Below the pieces are notes generated by a model. It worked only from the letters and a program-made list of their open reading frames with translations, made no database searches and was not told the DNA's origin. DNA of 64,000 nucleotides from Candidatus Saccharimonadales bacterium (GTDB lineage: Bacteria > Patescibacteriota > Saccharimonadia > Saccharimonadales > Saccharimonadaceae): contig DATHGB010000009.1 in NCBI GenBank assembly GCA_035317825.1, positions 1-64,000 of the forward strand. The letters are read 5' to 3'. Shown here in pieces: positions 53,384 to 61,511 of the stretch (position 1 is the stretch's first letter; every line of letters starts with the position of its first letter). The position numbers and the translations under genes were made by a program.

Positions 53384-55129
53384 TTAGTCGTCTCGCTTAG
53401 CGAGTGTCTCCAATGGATTAGTCGTAATAAGTGGGTGTTCTTCTTCCGAAGCGGTGACATGAAGTGAGACATGTTGCTGGTCGGCAATAATTAGTGCATC
53501 ACCTCTATCACTTGTGAGAAGATACGACTTTTCATAATCACTAAGTCGGAATTCACGGGTGACTTGTTCAATGGTAGTCGTATCTTGCCGCATAAGAATA
53601 CGAAGTGAGCTTTGCGATGCAATAGCCCGGCCGTATTTGTCGGATAAGAAATCATTTGCTTGTTGGGTAATGATCGAGACACCAAGTCCGTACTTACGTG
53701 CACGGCGTACCAGTCCAGCAACAAAGCGAGCTGTTTCCTCATGCTCAAGAAGCATCCAGCCTTCATCAATAACAAGCATTCGCCGTTGAGGATCTTGTTT
53801 AACGGTATTTTGTACGAAATTTGCGACGATCATCATCATGATTTGGCGAATTGAATCAGGTAAATCTTTGATATCAAAAACCACAAGTCGGTTTGTGAGA
53901 TCAATATTTGTCTGGTAGTTCAGTACATCCGCCATCGTACCAGTGAGATACTTCTCAAGACGCTCACACAGATCCGCCTCTTTCATTTTCTTCAGCTGCT
54001 TGTAGAGATCCTCAAGAATAGGAGACTTCTTCGCTTTATAAACGGCAAGGATAGCCTTATCAAGAGCTGCTTTTTCCGGAGCACTTAGACCGTCAACCAT
54101 TAAGGCGATGACATCAGTTAAATCTTGAGCGTGTGCAGATACCTGTTCGGAGCTGCGAGAGGTAGTGGCCATATCAAATGGGTTGATCTTTTGTTCTGAT
54201 TGAGCCGACAACTTAATGTAAGAACCACCGACTGAACTTGCAAGATTCTGGTATTCCCGTTCCGGGTCAATAACAATCACTTTTGTACCTTGCATGAGCT
54301 GACGAAGGATCTCTACTTTAGTCGTATAGCTTTTACCGCTACCGGACTGAGCAAACGTGATGCTGTTCGCATTATGCAAACTAAAACGATCAATAATGAC
54401 CAGTGAGTTGTTTGAGTTATTAACTCCGTAAAGAATACCGCCTGGTTGGACAAGCTCCGATGACACAAAAGGAAAGGTTAATGCTGCTGTTTCGCTATCC
54501 AGATTACGGCGCTGCGCAAGAACGTTCTCACCACGCGGAAGAGTAGATTGCAGACCTTCGATTTGTTGATATTGAGCGGTTTTAATATAAAACAAACGAG
54601 CGCTCAATGAAGATTTTAAGCTATTCGTAATATCGTTCAACTCTTCTAATGAGCTACCGATAAGTGTTGCATAAATAGAAACATGAAAGAGCTTTTGCTG
54701 ACCACGACGAATAGCATCGCGCAGTTCCATAGCTGAATCGAGAGGATCAGTAAGTTCGGAGCCGATGATACCGCCATCTCGTAACTTGGAACGTTTCATA
54801 GACTCTAATTGCGTAATCTTTTTCTCGAGCTTTTTAAGAGCTTCATTTGAATCTGCTTGCTCAACATGATATGACACGTCAATATCGTGGTTTAAATGTG
54901 TAAGTGAATCAAGCCAACCTACTTCAGCGGTAAATGGATAGCCCGATAGAAAGATAGTGCGGCGAAATTGACCATCAATAATGAGGTGATCAGGCTGTTC
55001 TTCCATTCCGGCATACGAAATAATATCCATTGGATCTTGTTCGCCAAACGAGAGCGTGTGCTGCTTTGGCTTTGCATCGCGTTCGCGCTGAATTTCTTTG
55101 AATTTAGTGATAGGATTTGCTAATTTCAT
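53384..55129 (-). CDS. virB4: VirB4/TraE-like secretion ATPase
   Basis: The 581-residue ATPase energises pilus assembly and substrate transfer. It has the VirB4 N-terminal part (DHLIIDGQFRRTIFLSGYP), Walker A (FAQSGSGKSYTTKVEILR, about residue 265), VIVIDPEREYQNLA, Walker B (RMLVIDEGWMLLEHEETA) and SIITQQANDFLS. Length is shorter than in Agrobacterium VirB4 (789) and matches Gram-positive TraE-type. It has TAAGGAG before the ATG. Confidence 0.93.
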   Translation of the reverse strand: MKLANPITKFKEIQRERDAKPKQHTLSFGEQDPMDIISYAGMEEQPDHLIIDGQFRRTIFLSGYPFTAEVGWLDSLTHLNHDIDVSYHVEQADSNEALKKLEKKITQLESMKRSKLRDGGIIGSELTDPLDSAMELRDAIRRGQQKLFHVSIYATLIGSSLEELNDITNSLKSSLSARLFYIKTAQYQQIEGLQSTLPRGENVLAQRRNLDSETAALTFPFVSSELVQPGGILYGVNNSNNSLVIIDRFSLHNANSITFAQSGSGKSYTTKVEILRQLMQGTKVIVIDPEREYQNLASSVGGSYIKLSAQSEQKINPFDMATTSRSSEQVSAHAQDLTDVIALMVDGLSAPEKAALDKAILAVYKAKKSPILEDLYKQLKKMKEADLCERLEKYLTGTMADVLNYQTNIDLTNRLVVFDIKDLPDSIRQIMMMIVANFVQNTVKQDPQRRMLVIDEGWMLLEHEETARFVAGLVRRARKYGLGVSIITQQANDFLSDKYGRAIASQSSLRILMRQDTTTIEQVTREFRLSDYEKSYLLTSDRGDALIIADQQHVSLHVTASEEEHPLITTNPLETLAKRDD

Positions 55130-55137
55130 AATGCTCC

Positions 55138-55752
55138 TTAAAGGTAATTCCTTTGTAGCAAGTCAATGGTTTGTTGTGTGAGAGGCTGCTGTTTCGCGTC
55201 GGCTGCATTATACGAGTTATAGAATAAATCCAACAGTTCAAGGCTATTCAGCAGACGGGTCTTAATCCCTACATTTCCGAGCCCCTTTTCTGCGATAGCA
55301 AGTCTGTTGGCTAATTGCTCGCGAGCAACTTCGATATTTTCCTTACTTTTAGTCTGATATGGAATGATGATGTAAAACTGTCTAGACAGAATTTTATTTG
55401 TCTTCACGAGGGACTTTACATATTTCGTGTAGCCATCGATTTGATTCTTATATACATCGACTTTCTCTTTATCTTTTTTGTCTTCAAAACTTTGGAGATA
55501 ATCATCAAGGTCAAGTGCACGAACTTTCTGGACGATCTGAATTGGAAATGAAAGCGAATTAAGAAAAGCTTTGTAGATATCTACTACCGCATCTTGCTCA
55601 TCTTCACTCATCAAATGAAAGTTAATGGATGAGGTTTCTATAATAATTCGGTATTCATTATTCGGGAGGATTAAGACACTGTCTTCAACACCTTTTATGG
55701 CTATTTGATGACGCGATGAACCCTTCTTATTTAACTTCGGTAATGTGAACAT
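55138..55752 (-). CDS. TraC-like conjugation protein
   Basis: The 204-residue soluble protein (KGVEDSVLILPNNEYRIIIETSSINFHLMSEDEQDAVVDIYKAFLNSL) resembles the TraC-like domain that in many Gram-positive systems precedes VirB4 and corresponds to its detached N-terminal part. I start at MFTLPKLNKKG with GAGAG upstream; the longer frame overlaps the PrgI gene. Confidence 0.8.
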   Translation of the reverse strand: MFTLPKLNKKGSSRHQIAIKGVEDSVLILPNNEYRIIIETSSINFHLMSEDEQDAVVDIYKAFLNSLSFPIQIVQKVRALDLDDYLQSFEDKKDKEKVDVYKNQIDGYTKYVKSLVKTNKILSRQFYIIIPYQTKSKENIEVAREQLANRLAIAEKGLGNVGIKTRLLNSLELLDLFYNSYNAADAKQQPLTQQTIDLLQRNYL

Positions 55753-56233
55753 TGAGCTCTCCTTTCTTTCCAATCTCAAATTTCATTCCAGCCCTCGTAT
55801 CAGTTGCAAATTGTTCCAATCGAACGAACTCTTTAGGTGAAATATTGCTTGTGGTGATAATTTGCTTTTTAGTTGACTGAACCTCTACGACCGTCTCTGA
55901 AATTACTTCTGTTGTATCTGTGTCACGTAAATAAGTTGAGTTCTTGTCATAGACATAGTAGAGCGGACGAGCACTGTAGATGACAAATAATTTAAGCCAC
56001 TGAGCAACGATTCGATCTTTAATACGGATTGCCAGTGAGCCACAAATAATGAATAGGCTGATGACAATAACTATTTTGTATGTAACAAACTGTCCTGATG
56101 GTGGAAAAACGAGAGCAATAATAAATCCAATAAGGATAGGAATACCGAGAAGCATCGCCTGTTGAACAGAAACATTTCCGGCAATTTTATCTTCAACCGT
56201 AGTGATTTGAGCAGGAACAATAGATATTCTCAT
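55727..56233 (-). CDS. PrgI-like (VirB3-type) membrane protein
   Basis: The 168-residue protein starts MRISIVPAQITTVEDKIAGN and has two close transmembrane helices (about 27-70), the layout of PrgI proteins in enterococcal and other Gram-positive conjugation operons. A soluble C-terminal tail of 80 residues is added. The gene overlaps both neighbours. Confidence 0.85.
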   Translation of the reverse strand: MRISIVPAQITTVEDKIAGNVSVQQAMLLGIPILIGFIIALVFPPSGQFVTYKIVIVISLFIICGSLAIRIKDRIVAQWLKLFVIYSARPLYYVYDKNSTYLRDTDTTEVISETVVEVQSTKKQIITTSNISPKEFVRLEQFATDTRAGMKFEIGKKGELNVHITEVK

Positions 56234-57681
56234 TATTTTTTACCTTTCGATTTTCTAATAGGTTTTTCGGTCATATTAACATTCGGTTTTGTAGCCCCGC
56301 CCGATACGATAACTTCACGTTGAGAGGCTTTCTTATCCGTTAAAGCGGCGGCGGCTTTTCGTGGAGATACTTGACGCGTCTCACCCGTAGCTAACGCAGT
56401 ACTCGCAGACATAGTAGGCCGAGCACTAGAAACGGCTGGGCTACTCGTTCGGGTTGCTGACACACCTGGCTTTACGGCATCTGCCTTTTTAACAGAGCTT
56501 GCAACATGGCTTACGCCTCGTACAAATGTATTGCCAAGTTTTCGCATTCCTTGACCGCCAGCACTCATCATAGTTAGCTGATTCATTGTTCGGTTTGTAG
56601 AGAGTAGGACAGAAAGCGTAGCAATGACGAGTAATGACGTCATCATGGGATCACCCTCTCCCTTCATTAAGCCAGAGAAGAGAGAGACCGCGAGCATGAG
56701 GACGACTACTTGTACGAACAATACGAATATTGTTGTTATGTACATTTTTGCCGCAGACACCGCGAAATCTCTAAAACTTGGAAGTAGCCAGAGCAGCGCT
56801 ATGAGTGGCGATAGCACGGCACCAATATAGAGAATAATGATACGTTTAAGGTAATAGATAAGGAGCATTATTGCAAAGATAATAGCAACGACTATTAATA
56901 GAAGAACGCCAATGTTAGTGCTGGCTAGTGCCGCAGTTGCAATAAGACCACCTAACGCTGCCCATATGATATCGTTGGACATTCCAATTAACAAAGCTTG
57001 AATCATTGCATTTGAAACAGTGATGATGGCATCAATCGCAAATATTGAGACATTTGCGATTATAAAGACAAGAACGATCTGAGGGATGATTGAGCGAATA
57101 TCGACGTCTTCAAATCCCACTACCGACGAACTCATTATTCTAAATCCGATAAGCCCAATAACGAGCAAAAACAAGACATCTGCAATAGCTACTATCACCA
57201 CCCATAAATTAAAGACGGCTCCATTTTGCGCCATAAGAGGGGTAGCTGTCGTAAACTGCTTCAGAGCACCTACAATCGGCTTGCCAATTGACTGAACAAT
57301 GCCGCTCATAAACCCAGCAATACTTTGATTCATTACCTCACACAATGGACAGTTACTTTTTACTTCCTGGACTTGAGTTTGCACAATTGGTGTAGGCTGT
57401 GAGGTCTTCTCGTTATAGGCACCCTGCATAATCGCTACGAGTGCCCCTGCACCTAAAACAACTACGAAACCAATGAATGCATTTCGTAATGTTTTCTTTG
57501 CTCGTTCAAGCTTTTCGGGATTACCCGCACTTGTCATGTAATAATAGCCGCCAAATACGACGAACAAAATACACAAAACAGCTGCTACGGTAATCATAGT
57601 AGAGAATAGAGGTGAAATACTTGATTTCAACGCTTCAGATGCGGCCTGTGCGTCCGCGAAAAATAGCAGAGATGTCGTCAC
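56233..57681 (-). CDS. VirB6/TrbL-like channel protein with pilin-like N-terminal module
   Basis: The 482-residue membrane protein has a signal-like start, a first module with two helices (LFVVFGGYYYMTSAGNPEKL then ERAKKTLRNAFIGFVVVLGAGAL) and then about six helices typical of VirB6/TrbL (SSSVVGFEDVDIRSIIPQIV ... IIILYIGAVLSPLIALLWLLPSFRDFAVSAAKMYITTIF). A basic, Ser/Lys-rich cytoplasmic tail follows. The first module is very close to the separate VirB2-like pilin encoded 3 nt upstream, so the protein looks like a pilin-VirB6 fusion. Confidence 0.82.
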   Translation of the reverse strand: MTTSLLFFADAQAASEALKSSISPLFSTMITVAAVLCILFVVFGGYYYMTSAGNPEKLERAKKTLRNAFIGFVVVLGAGALVAIMQGAYNEKTSQPTPIVQTQVQEVKSNCPLCEVMNQSIAGFMSGIVQSIGKPIVGALKQFTTATPLMAQNGAVFNLWVVIVAIADVLFLLVIGLIGFRIMSSSVVGFEDVDIRSIIPQIVLVFIIANVSIFAIDAIITVSNAMIQALLIGMSNDIIWAALGGLIATAALASTNIGVLLLIVVAIIFAIMLLIYYLKRIIILYIGAVLSPLIALLWLLPSFRDFAVSAAKMYITTIFVLFVQVVVLMLAVSLFSGLMKGEGDPMMTSLLVIATLSVLLSTNRTMNQLTMMSAGGQGMRKLGNTFVRGVSHVASSVKKADAVKPGVSATRTSSPAVSSARPTMSASTALATGETRQVSPRKAAAALTDKKASQREVIVSGGATKPNVNMTEKPIRKSKGKK

Positions 57682-57684
57682 TTT

Positions 57685-58023
57685 TTAGCTTCCGAATGAA
57701 GATTTTGCTATACCCGCAACGAAGTCAACAATAACATACGCTGCTAGAACTATTACAAGACCGACTCCTGAATACAGAAGAGTCTTCTTCGCTTTATCTA
57801 GTTTCTCTGGATGGCCAGAGCTTGTAATGTAGTGGAAGCCACCAATTACCATAAAAACAACCGCTACCGCACCGGCAAGACCGACAAGTGTCTTAACAAT
57901 ATTTTTAATAAAGTTTTCTGTTTGCGTTGCACCGTCTATGGCCAATACTGCATCCGCATTAAATAGCGCCGCTACGATACCAATAACCCCAACAATTAGG
58001 ATGAAGTTCCTAATATTCTTCAT
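57685..58023 (-). CDS. VirB2-like pilin/channel subunit
   Basis: The 112-residue protein has a signal-like N-terminal helix ending near NADAVLA, an extracytoplasmic part and two further helices around VFMVIGGFHYITSSGHPEKL and KTLLYSGVGLVIVLAAYVIVDF. This is the pattern of TrbC/VirB2-type pilins in CPR and Gram-positive systems. A leader with AAAGGGAGAG precedes the ATG, with TATAAT-type boxes farther up. Confidence 0.82.
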   Translation of the reverse strand: MKNIRNFILIVGVIGIVAALFNADAVLAIDGATQTENFIKNIVKTLVGLAGAVAVVFMVIGGFHYITSSGHPEKLDKAKKTLLYSGVGLVIVLAAYVIVDFVAGIAKSSFGS

Positions 58024-58129
58024 TTCTTATACTCTCCCTTTAAATAAATCTATTATATATATCGTAACAGATTATACGTTAAAGGAAATATATATTTTAA
58101 TATGGTTATGCTAATTGGCCGATAGCTTA

Positions 58130-58528
58130 CTAGTAGTAATCGGGACAGTTTTTAGTGATATAGTCACTAACGCGCACCTGCGAACCGCTGATTCCAAGTT
58201 CTGTCGAAGTCGCTTTTGAGGGATCATTTATAATCGTCTCATAGCCCTTAATGATTAGAGATGTGTCTGAATGTATTTCGCTCGGCGCTACATCATCCAT
58301 TTTTTTCACCGAACTTAAAAGCTGCTCCATACCAGTATCAGGATCAAAACTACCTTTCTGTTCTTTCGCCACACGACAGAAACTAGCTACTGATCGTTCG
58401 GGTTTAGTGAGAAAGAAGATACTGACAATTGCAATTAAAACTAACACCCCGGCACCTGCAATAAGCATCAATTTTTTCTTGTCTGATAAAAGTGACGAAT
58501 TCTTATGAGTATTTTGTTTGTTCTCCAT
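58130..58528 (-). CDS. Single-pass membrane protein of the transfer operon
   Basis: The 132-residue protein has a cytoplasmic N-terminal tail, one helix (LMLIAGAGVLVLIAIVSIFFL, about 20-40) and an outside domain with two Cys (SFCRVAKEQ ... ITKNCPDYY) likely to form a disulfide. No family is recognised. It is in line with the secretion genes. Confidence 0.7.
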   Translation of the reverse strand: MENKQNTHKNSSLLSDKKKLMLIAGAGVLVLIAIVSIFFLTKPERSVASFCRVAKEQKGSFDPDTGMEQLLSSVKKMDDVAPSEIHSDTSLIIKGYETIINDPSKATSTELGISGSQVRVSDYITKNCPDYY

Positions 58529-58551
58529 ATTAGCTCCCGAGTATGATTCTA

Positions 58552-58800
58552 TTAATGTTTCGTTTCGTGTAGTTTCAGATAGTAGGCCAGTGGATCGTCA
58601 ACTTTATGGCCTAGACCTACCCAATTCGGAAATACTTCACGTTGAATAAGACTGTCGTTGAGTATGGTTCGTACCTTTCCTTCGATCGTTACTTCACGAT
58701 CTATAAGTCCTCGTAAATATGTGCGTGTAGGATATTTCTTGAAGTAGTCGATATCTTCTATCAACTTAAGTAATTTAAAATAAACTTCAACTATCATCAT
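58552..58800 (-). CDS. Small basic/aromatic protein, first gene of the transfer operon
   Basis: The 82-residue protein is soluble, rich in Tyr and Leu, with no recognisable domain. Two possible ATGs lie at its start (MMIVEVY). It is the outermost gene at the right end of the element, 18 bp from the putative end repeat. Confidence 0.6.
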   Translation of the reverse strand: MMIVEVYFKLLKLIEDIDYFKKYPTRTYLRGLIDREVTIEGKVRTILNDSLIQREVFPNWVGLGHKVDDPLAYYLKLHETKH

Positions 58801-58847
58801 TCTATAAATATCTTATCAGTTTGGTTTGTATAAAGACAAAGATGAAA

Positions 58848-58957
58848 TAAAAAGACACTATTAGTGTCATCTCGGCGGTAGAGCGAGGAAAGTATTTCCA
58901 TAACTACGATTGTCCACCACAACAACTCCCGTTCGGTAAGATCCTCACTCGTACCTA
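58848..58957 (-). ncRNA. Candidate structured small RNA (about 110 nt)
   Basis: On the minus strand an extended -10 (TG at 58970-58971, TATTAT at 58963-58968) is followed after about 6 nt by GGTAC-GAGTGAGGA, which pairs with TCCTCGCTC-TACC 52 nt downstream: 13 bp with one bulge (58942-58955 with 58877-58889). Inside lies a 5-bp hairpin (GGAAA/TTTCC) and a weaker GTTGT/ACAAT stem. A terminator with GACAC/GTGTC and T5 (58849-58868) ends the unit. There is no open frame of note. I do not recognise the family; it is not 4.5S, 6S or tmRNA by motif. Confidence 0.55.
58849..58868 (-). terminator. Terminator of the candidate small RNA
   Basis: GACACTA/TAGTGTC form a perfect 7-bp inverted repeat, followed on the minus strand by T5. 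No protein gene on that strand precedes it. Confidence 0.7.
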
Positions 58958-59009
58958 GGGTGATAATAGCATAAGTATCATGAAGTTTGTAGCTATAAGT
59001 GTCTCAAAA

Positions 59010-59038
59010 TTGACCAATGCTCATTTTCCTTATATTCT
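59010..59038 (+). promoter_or_regulatory. Promoter upstream of the methyltransferase
   Basis: TTGACC (59010-59015), 17-bp spacer and TATTCT (59033-59038). Initiation near 59045 favours translation from ATG 59077 over the in-frame ATG at 59041. Confidence 0.65.
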
Positions 59039-59076
59039 ACATGCAAGAAAGAAGGGTGATAAAAACCCCTACCAAT

Positions 59077-59745
59077 ATGAAGACACCCATCTACGACCCG
59101 AAGCCTGCCGAAAAGCTTATCGACAAACACCAAGCACTATCTTATCCCTATGAGTGCACTTTTGGTGGTGCAGATCTCATCATTACCGAAGGCGTCTTTT
59201 GCCCCACACTGACTAATGCCTCTCCGCTATTACTAAAAGCAATCGATTTCAAGTCGGACGAACGAGTGCTTGATGTGTTTGCCGGAAGCGGGGTCTTTGG
59301 TATTATCGCGGCCTTGCACGGTGCAGATGTAGTAACAGTGGATATAGCGGCCGAAGCTGTCGCTTGCACTACTGTCAATGCATCCCTTAATGGCGTGAGT
59401 GACAAGGTCGATGCTCGTTTGGGTACGATGCAAGATTGCATTGACGGAAATGAGACGTTTGATCTCATTATCGCAAATCCACCGCTTTTACCAGGTGAAC
59501 CTTCGGATGCACTCTCGGCAGCACTTTTCGATCCGGGCTTGCAGGCCACGATTGATTTTATAAGGTCGCTTCCTGCCCACCTTGCTAAAAACGGGCGTTG
59601 CTATTTGACTATCTCGGATGTGTTAAGTCGTTACGGGTATGATATCGAAAGTCTTTGTACTAAAATTGATATGACAGCCTCTCCCACCGTTGAGACAGAT
59701 CTAGGCTATGAGAGTTATGTGGTGTATAAAATAACTCACCGTTAA
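59077..59745 (+). CDS. Class I SAM-dependent methyltransferase (NPP-type)
   Basis: The 222-residue enzyme has SAM motif I (VLDVFAGSGVFGIIAALHGA), the acidic loop (VVTVDIAAEAV) and the N-P-P-L motif (FDLIIANPPLLPGEP) seen in enzymes that methylate N atoms of Gln, Ade or Gua (HemK/PrmC, RsmC and others). The front part (YPYECTFGGADLIITEGVFCP) matches the substrate-side lid of this class. rRNA, tRNA or release factor are possible targets. Start at MKTPIYDPKPA; ATG 59041 is an alternative. Confidence 0.85.
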   Translation: MKTPIYDPKPAEKLIDKHQALSYPYECTFGGADLIITEGVFCPTLTNASPLLLKAIDFKSDERVLDVFAGSGVFGIIAALHGADVVTVDIAAEAVACTTVNASLNGVSDKVDARLGTMQDCIDGNETFDLIIANPPLLPGEPSDALSAALFDPGLQATIDFIRSLPAHLAKNGRCYLTISDVLSRYGYDIESLCTKIDMTASPTVETDLGYESYVVYKITHR

Positions 59746-60059
59746 TCTTTTAACTCAACTTGAACAGTCTCGACAATAGTATCTCCAATATTCTTAACCT
59801 CATGGGAACTTTCGACAGACGACGTGACTTGACCTTCCGACAAGTCAATATCTACAGAACTACCATCAGGCTTTGTGAAGCCGAGCTTACCCGCAGACAA
59901 TACATAGTTAATATTTCGGGGATGCCAGTGCATTTTAGCCTCATCTCCGGGCTTCACAGATACTTTCAGCACGCGTAGCTTGTCATCTTCAAATAAAATA
60001 GCGTGCAGATGAGGTGCAATATTTACTGCATCATCCGGGTGTTCGTCTTGTATATTCAT
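59742..60059 (-). CDS. Small cupin-domain protein
   Basis: The 105-residue protein has the single-barrel cupin signature (LRVLKVSVKPGDEAKMHWHPRNINYVLSAGKLGF ... GQVTSSVESSHEVKNIG), with His residues for a metal site. The function is unknown. Start ATG 60059 is set by a TATACT (60066-60071, minus strand) 6 nt upstream; the two-codon longer TTG start is not needed. A decayed copy of its 3' end lies at 61310. Confidence 0.85.
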   Translation of the reverse strand: MNIQDEHPDDAVNIAPHLHAILFEDDKLRVLKVSVKPGDEAKMHWHPRNINYVLSAGKLGFTKPDGSSVDIDLSEGQVTSSVESSHEVKNIGDTIVETVQVELKD

Positions 60060-60145
60060 ATACAAAGTATAGCGTAATGAAGATGTCCGCTCAATGGCAT
60101 GAACTAACGATTACTCAATTAAATAATCCGTGTAACCCAAGTTAA

Positions 60146-60625
60146 TTAGTGGTTAATGTAAACATTAGGGTCCACACCCATTTCCTTAGATCGGTAATCT
60201 TCAATCGTACCATTTTCAGTAGCATTAATGACTTCATCGACAACTTGCTTGCGCTCTTCATCTAAGCGATGTAGGAATTGCTCGCTCACAGGTGCCTGCT
60301 CGTCGTTGCGTAGACCCCATGCCATCATTTCGGCAAGTACAGGCAGTAGCTCATGTCCTTTGTCGGTAATATGGTATACATTTTGATTCTTGAGTACTTT
60401 ATCTTGTTCCTTGGTGATGAGTCCGGCGTTTTCTAAACGATTCAGCCGGTCCGCAAGTATGTTGGGGGCTATTTTTTCTCGTACTGCAAAATCACTAAAG
60501 CGGGTGACATTGTAGAACAATAGGTCACGTAAAATAAGCAGCGTCCATTTATCACCAAATAAATCTAGCCCGAAAGCAATCGGGCATTCAGAACGGCGAA
60601 GAGTAAGTTTGGTTGACTTTGACAT
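60146..60625 (-). CDS. HxlR-family transcriptional regulator
   Basis: The 159-residue winged-helix regulator has the HxlR start (CPIAFGLDLFGDKWTLLILRDLLFYNVTRFSDF) and wing (ENAGLITKEQDKVLKNQNVYHITDKGHELLPVLAEM). The Cys in SECPIA is the conserved redox- or electrophile-sensing Cys of many members. It is divergent from the DUF1761 gene, its likely target. TATAAT lies 10 nt before the ATG. Confidence 0.92.
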   Translation of the reverse strand: MSKSTKLTLRRSECPIAFGLDLFGDKWTLLILRDLLFYNVTRFSDFAVREKIAPNILADRLNRLENAGLITKEQDKVLKNQNVYHITDKGHELLPVLAEMMAWGLRNDEQAPVSEQFLHRLDEERKQVVDEVINATENGTIEDYRSKEMGVDPNVYINH

Positions 60626-60651
60626 TACATAGTTTATTATAACAATCTTGC

Positions 60652-60680
60652 TTGCAAAATAATAGTAAGATATTTATACT
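60652..60680 (+). promoter_or_regulatory. Promoter of the DUF1761 gene
   Basis: TTGCAA (60652-60657) and TATACT (60675-60680) are 17 bp apart. It lies back to back with the hxlR-like gene promoter, fitting regulation by that protein. Confidence 0.7.
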
Positions 60681-60716
60681 TATGCCAAGACAGAATAATT
60701 AAAAAAGGAGTACGTC

Positions 60717-61121
60717 ATGGAATTAACGATTAACTGGTTGGCGGTTGCAGCCGCAACAATTATTAGCATAGCCACTGCTTATGTATGGTATAGCCCAAAA
60801 GGATTTAATGATCCTTGGACTAAGATCACAAAGGTTACAAAGGGGGGAACTACTCCATTTGTACTCCTTTTTGTGACAAATTTCATTACGGCACTTGCTC
60901 TTACTGCGAGCATCTCTATTGCGGCGGCTTACTTCAAGAATGATTCAGTCTGGCTTGCTCTAGGAGTTGGTGTTGTATTGTGGCTATCATTTGCAGCCGC
61001 AACGTTACTGCAACATAATGCTTTTGAGCACAAGCCATACAAGCTCACACTGATCAATACTGGATATGAATTCACCATATTTATTGGAATGGCGCTGGCT
61101 ATTGGATTAATAGGTAGCTAA
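60717..61121 (+). CDS. DUF1761 membrane protein
   Basis: The 134-residue protein has four transmembrane helices and the DUF1761 features (INWLAVAAATIISIATAYVWYSPKGFNDPW near the start and the helix 3-4 part FAAATLLQHNAFEHKPYKLTLINTGYEFTIF). Its function is unknown. It has AAGGAG 6 nt before the ATG and is probably controlled by the divergent HxlR regulator. Confidence 0.88.
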   Translation: MELTINWLAVAAATIISIATAYVWYSPKGFNDPWTKITKVTKGGTTPFVLLFVTNFITALALTASISIAAAYFKNDSVWLALGVGVVLWLSFAAATLLQHNAFEHKPYKLTLINTGYEFTIFIGMALAIGLIGS

Positions 61122-61148
61122 GAAACGCCTGGATCATAATAAAGATTT

Positions 61149-61229
61149 CCAAAGAACTCGCTCGGAAAACTACACTTGGTGCTACGTATGAAATTAGAAC
61201 TAAATTGTTTTCTCGACACTAGTCCGTAG
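61149..61229 (+). pseudogene. Fragment similar to the 61395 fragment
   Basis: The frame reads PKNSLGKLHLVLRMKLELN and then stops. It shares P-K, S/D-L-L-G-K-L and L-R-(M/I) with the fragment at 61395-61511 and at DNA level the CTACGTAT word. Too short for family assignment. Confidence 0.35.
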
Positions 61230-61309
61230 AATCTAAAGTCTGGTTGAGGTTTGTTCTTTTGTTTTCATCTCTATTATTTTAAGCACTGTAGAGTTTACAG
61301 ATACTTTGA

Positions 61310-61390
61310 TTAGTTTTTCAACTCAACCTGAATTGTTTTAACAGTAATATCGCCGGTATTTTTAACACCGTGTGAACTTTCGACAGATGA
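61310..61390 (-). pseudogene. Decayed 3' end of a second cupin gene
   Basis: The frame reads SSVESSHGVKNTGDITVKTI and onward to VQVELKN-like residues and a stop. It matches the last 26 residues of the intact cupin (SSVESSHEVKNIGDTIVETV) at most positions, and the DNA is clearly related. Upstream sequence is unrelated and interrupted by stops, so only the tail survives. Confidence 0.8.
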
Positions 61391-61394
61391 TTAG

Positions 61395-61511
61395 AACAGA
61401 GATGGCGGTGGCTTTTACCTCATTTGCAAACAAGGCGAAGCACATGTTCCGCCAAAGTCACGAGATTTGCTTGGAAAGTTAGCTACGGCGCTACGTATAG
61501 AGCGTAAATAG
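61395..61511 (+). pseudogene. C-terminal gene fragment of unknown family
   Basis: A 38-codon frame (NRDGGGFYLICKQGEAHVPP, then KSRDLLGKLATALRIERK) starts right after a stop and ends with TAG. It has no start codon or ribosome binding site, so it looks like the end of a lost gene. Confidence 0.4.

Larger units (their letters stand above)
44103..58826. mobile_element. Putative integrative conjugative element
   Basis: A large serine recombinase at the left end, replication-relaxation protein, a full minus-strand conjugation-type secretion operon and cargo genes of unknown function fill this span. Flanking chromosomal genes (HAD hydrolase, methyltransferase) are of a different kind. The boundaries are estimates: the 9-mer AGTTTGGTT occurs at 44103-44111 and 58818-58826, just outside the first and last element genes, but such a short repeat could be chance. 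It could alternatively be a resident secretion locus with a recombinase beside it. Confidence 0.55.

Noticed and set aside
58848-58957. Identity of the candidate small RNA as 4.5S, 6S or tmRNA
   Set aside because: The 4.5S GGAAGGAAGC-type core, the 6S long open-duplex layout and the tmRNA tRNA-like ends are all absent.
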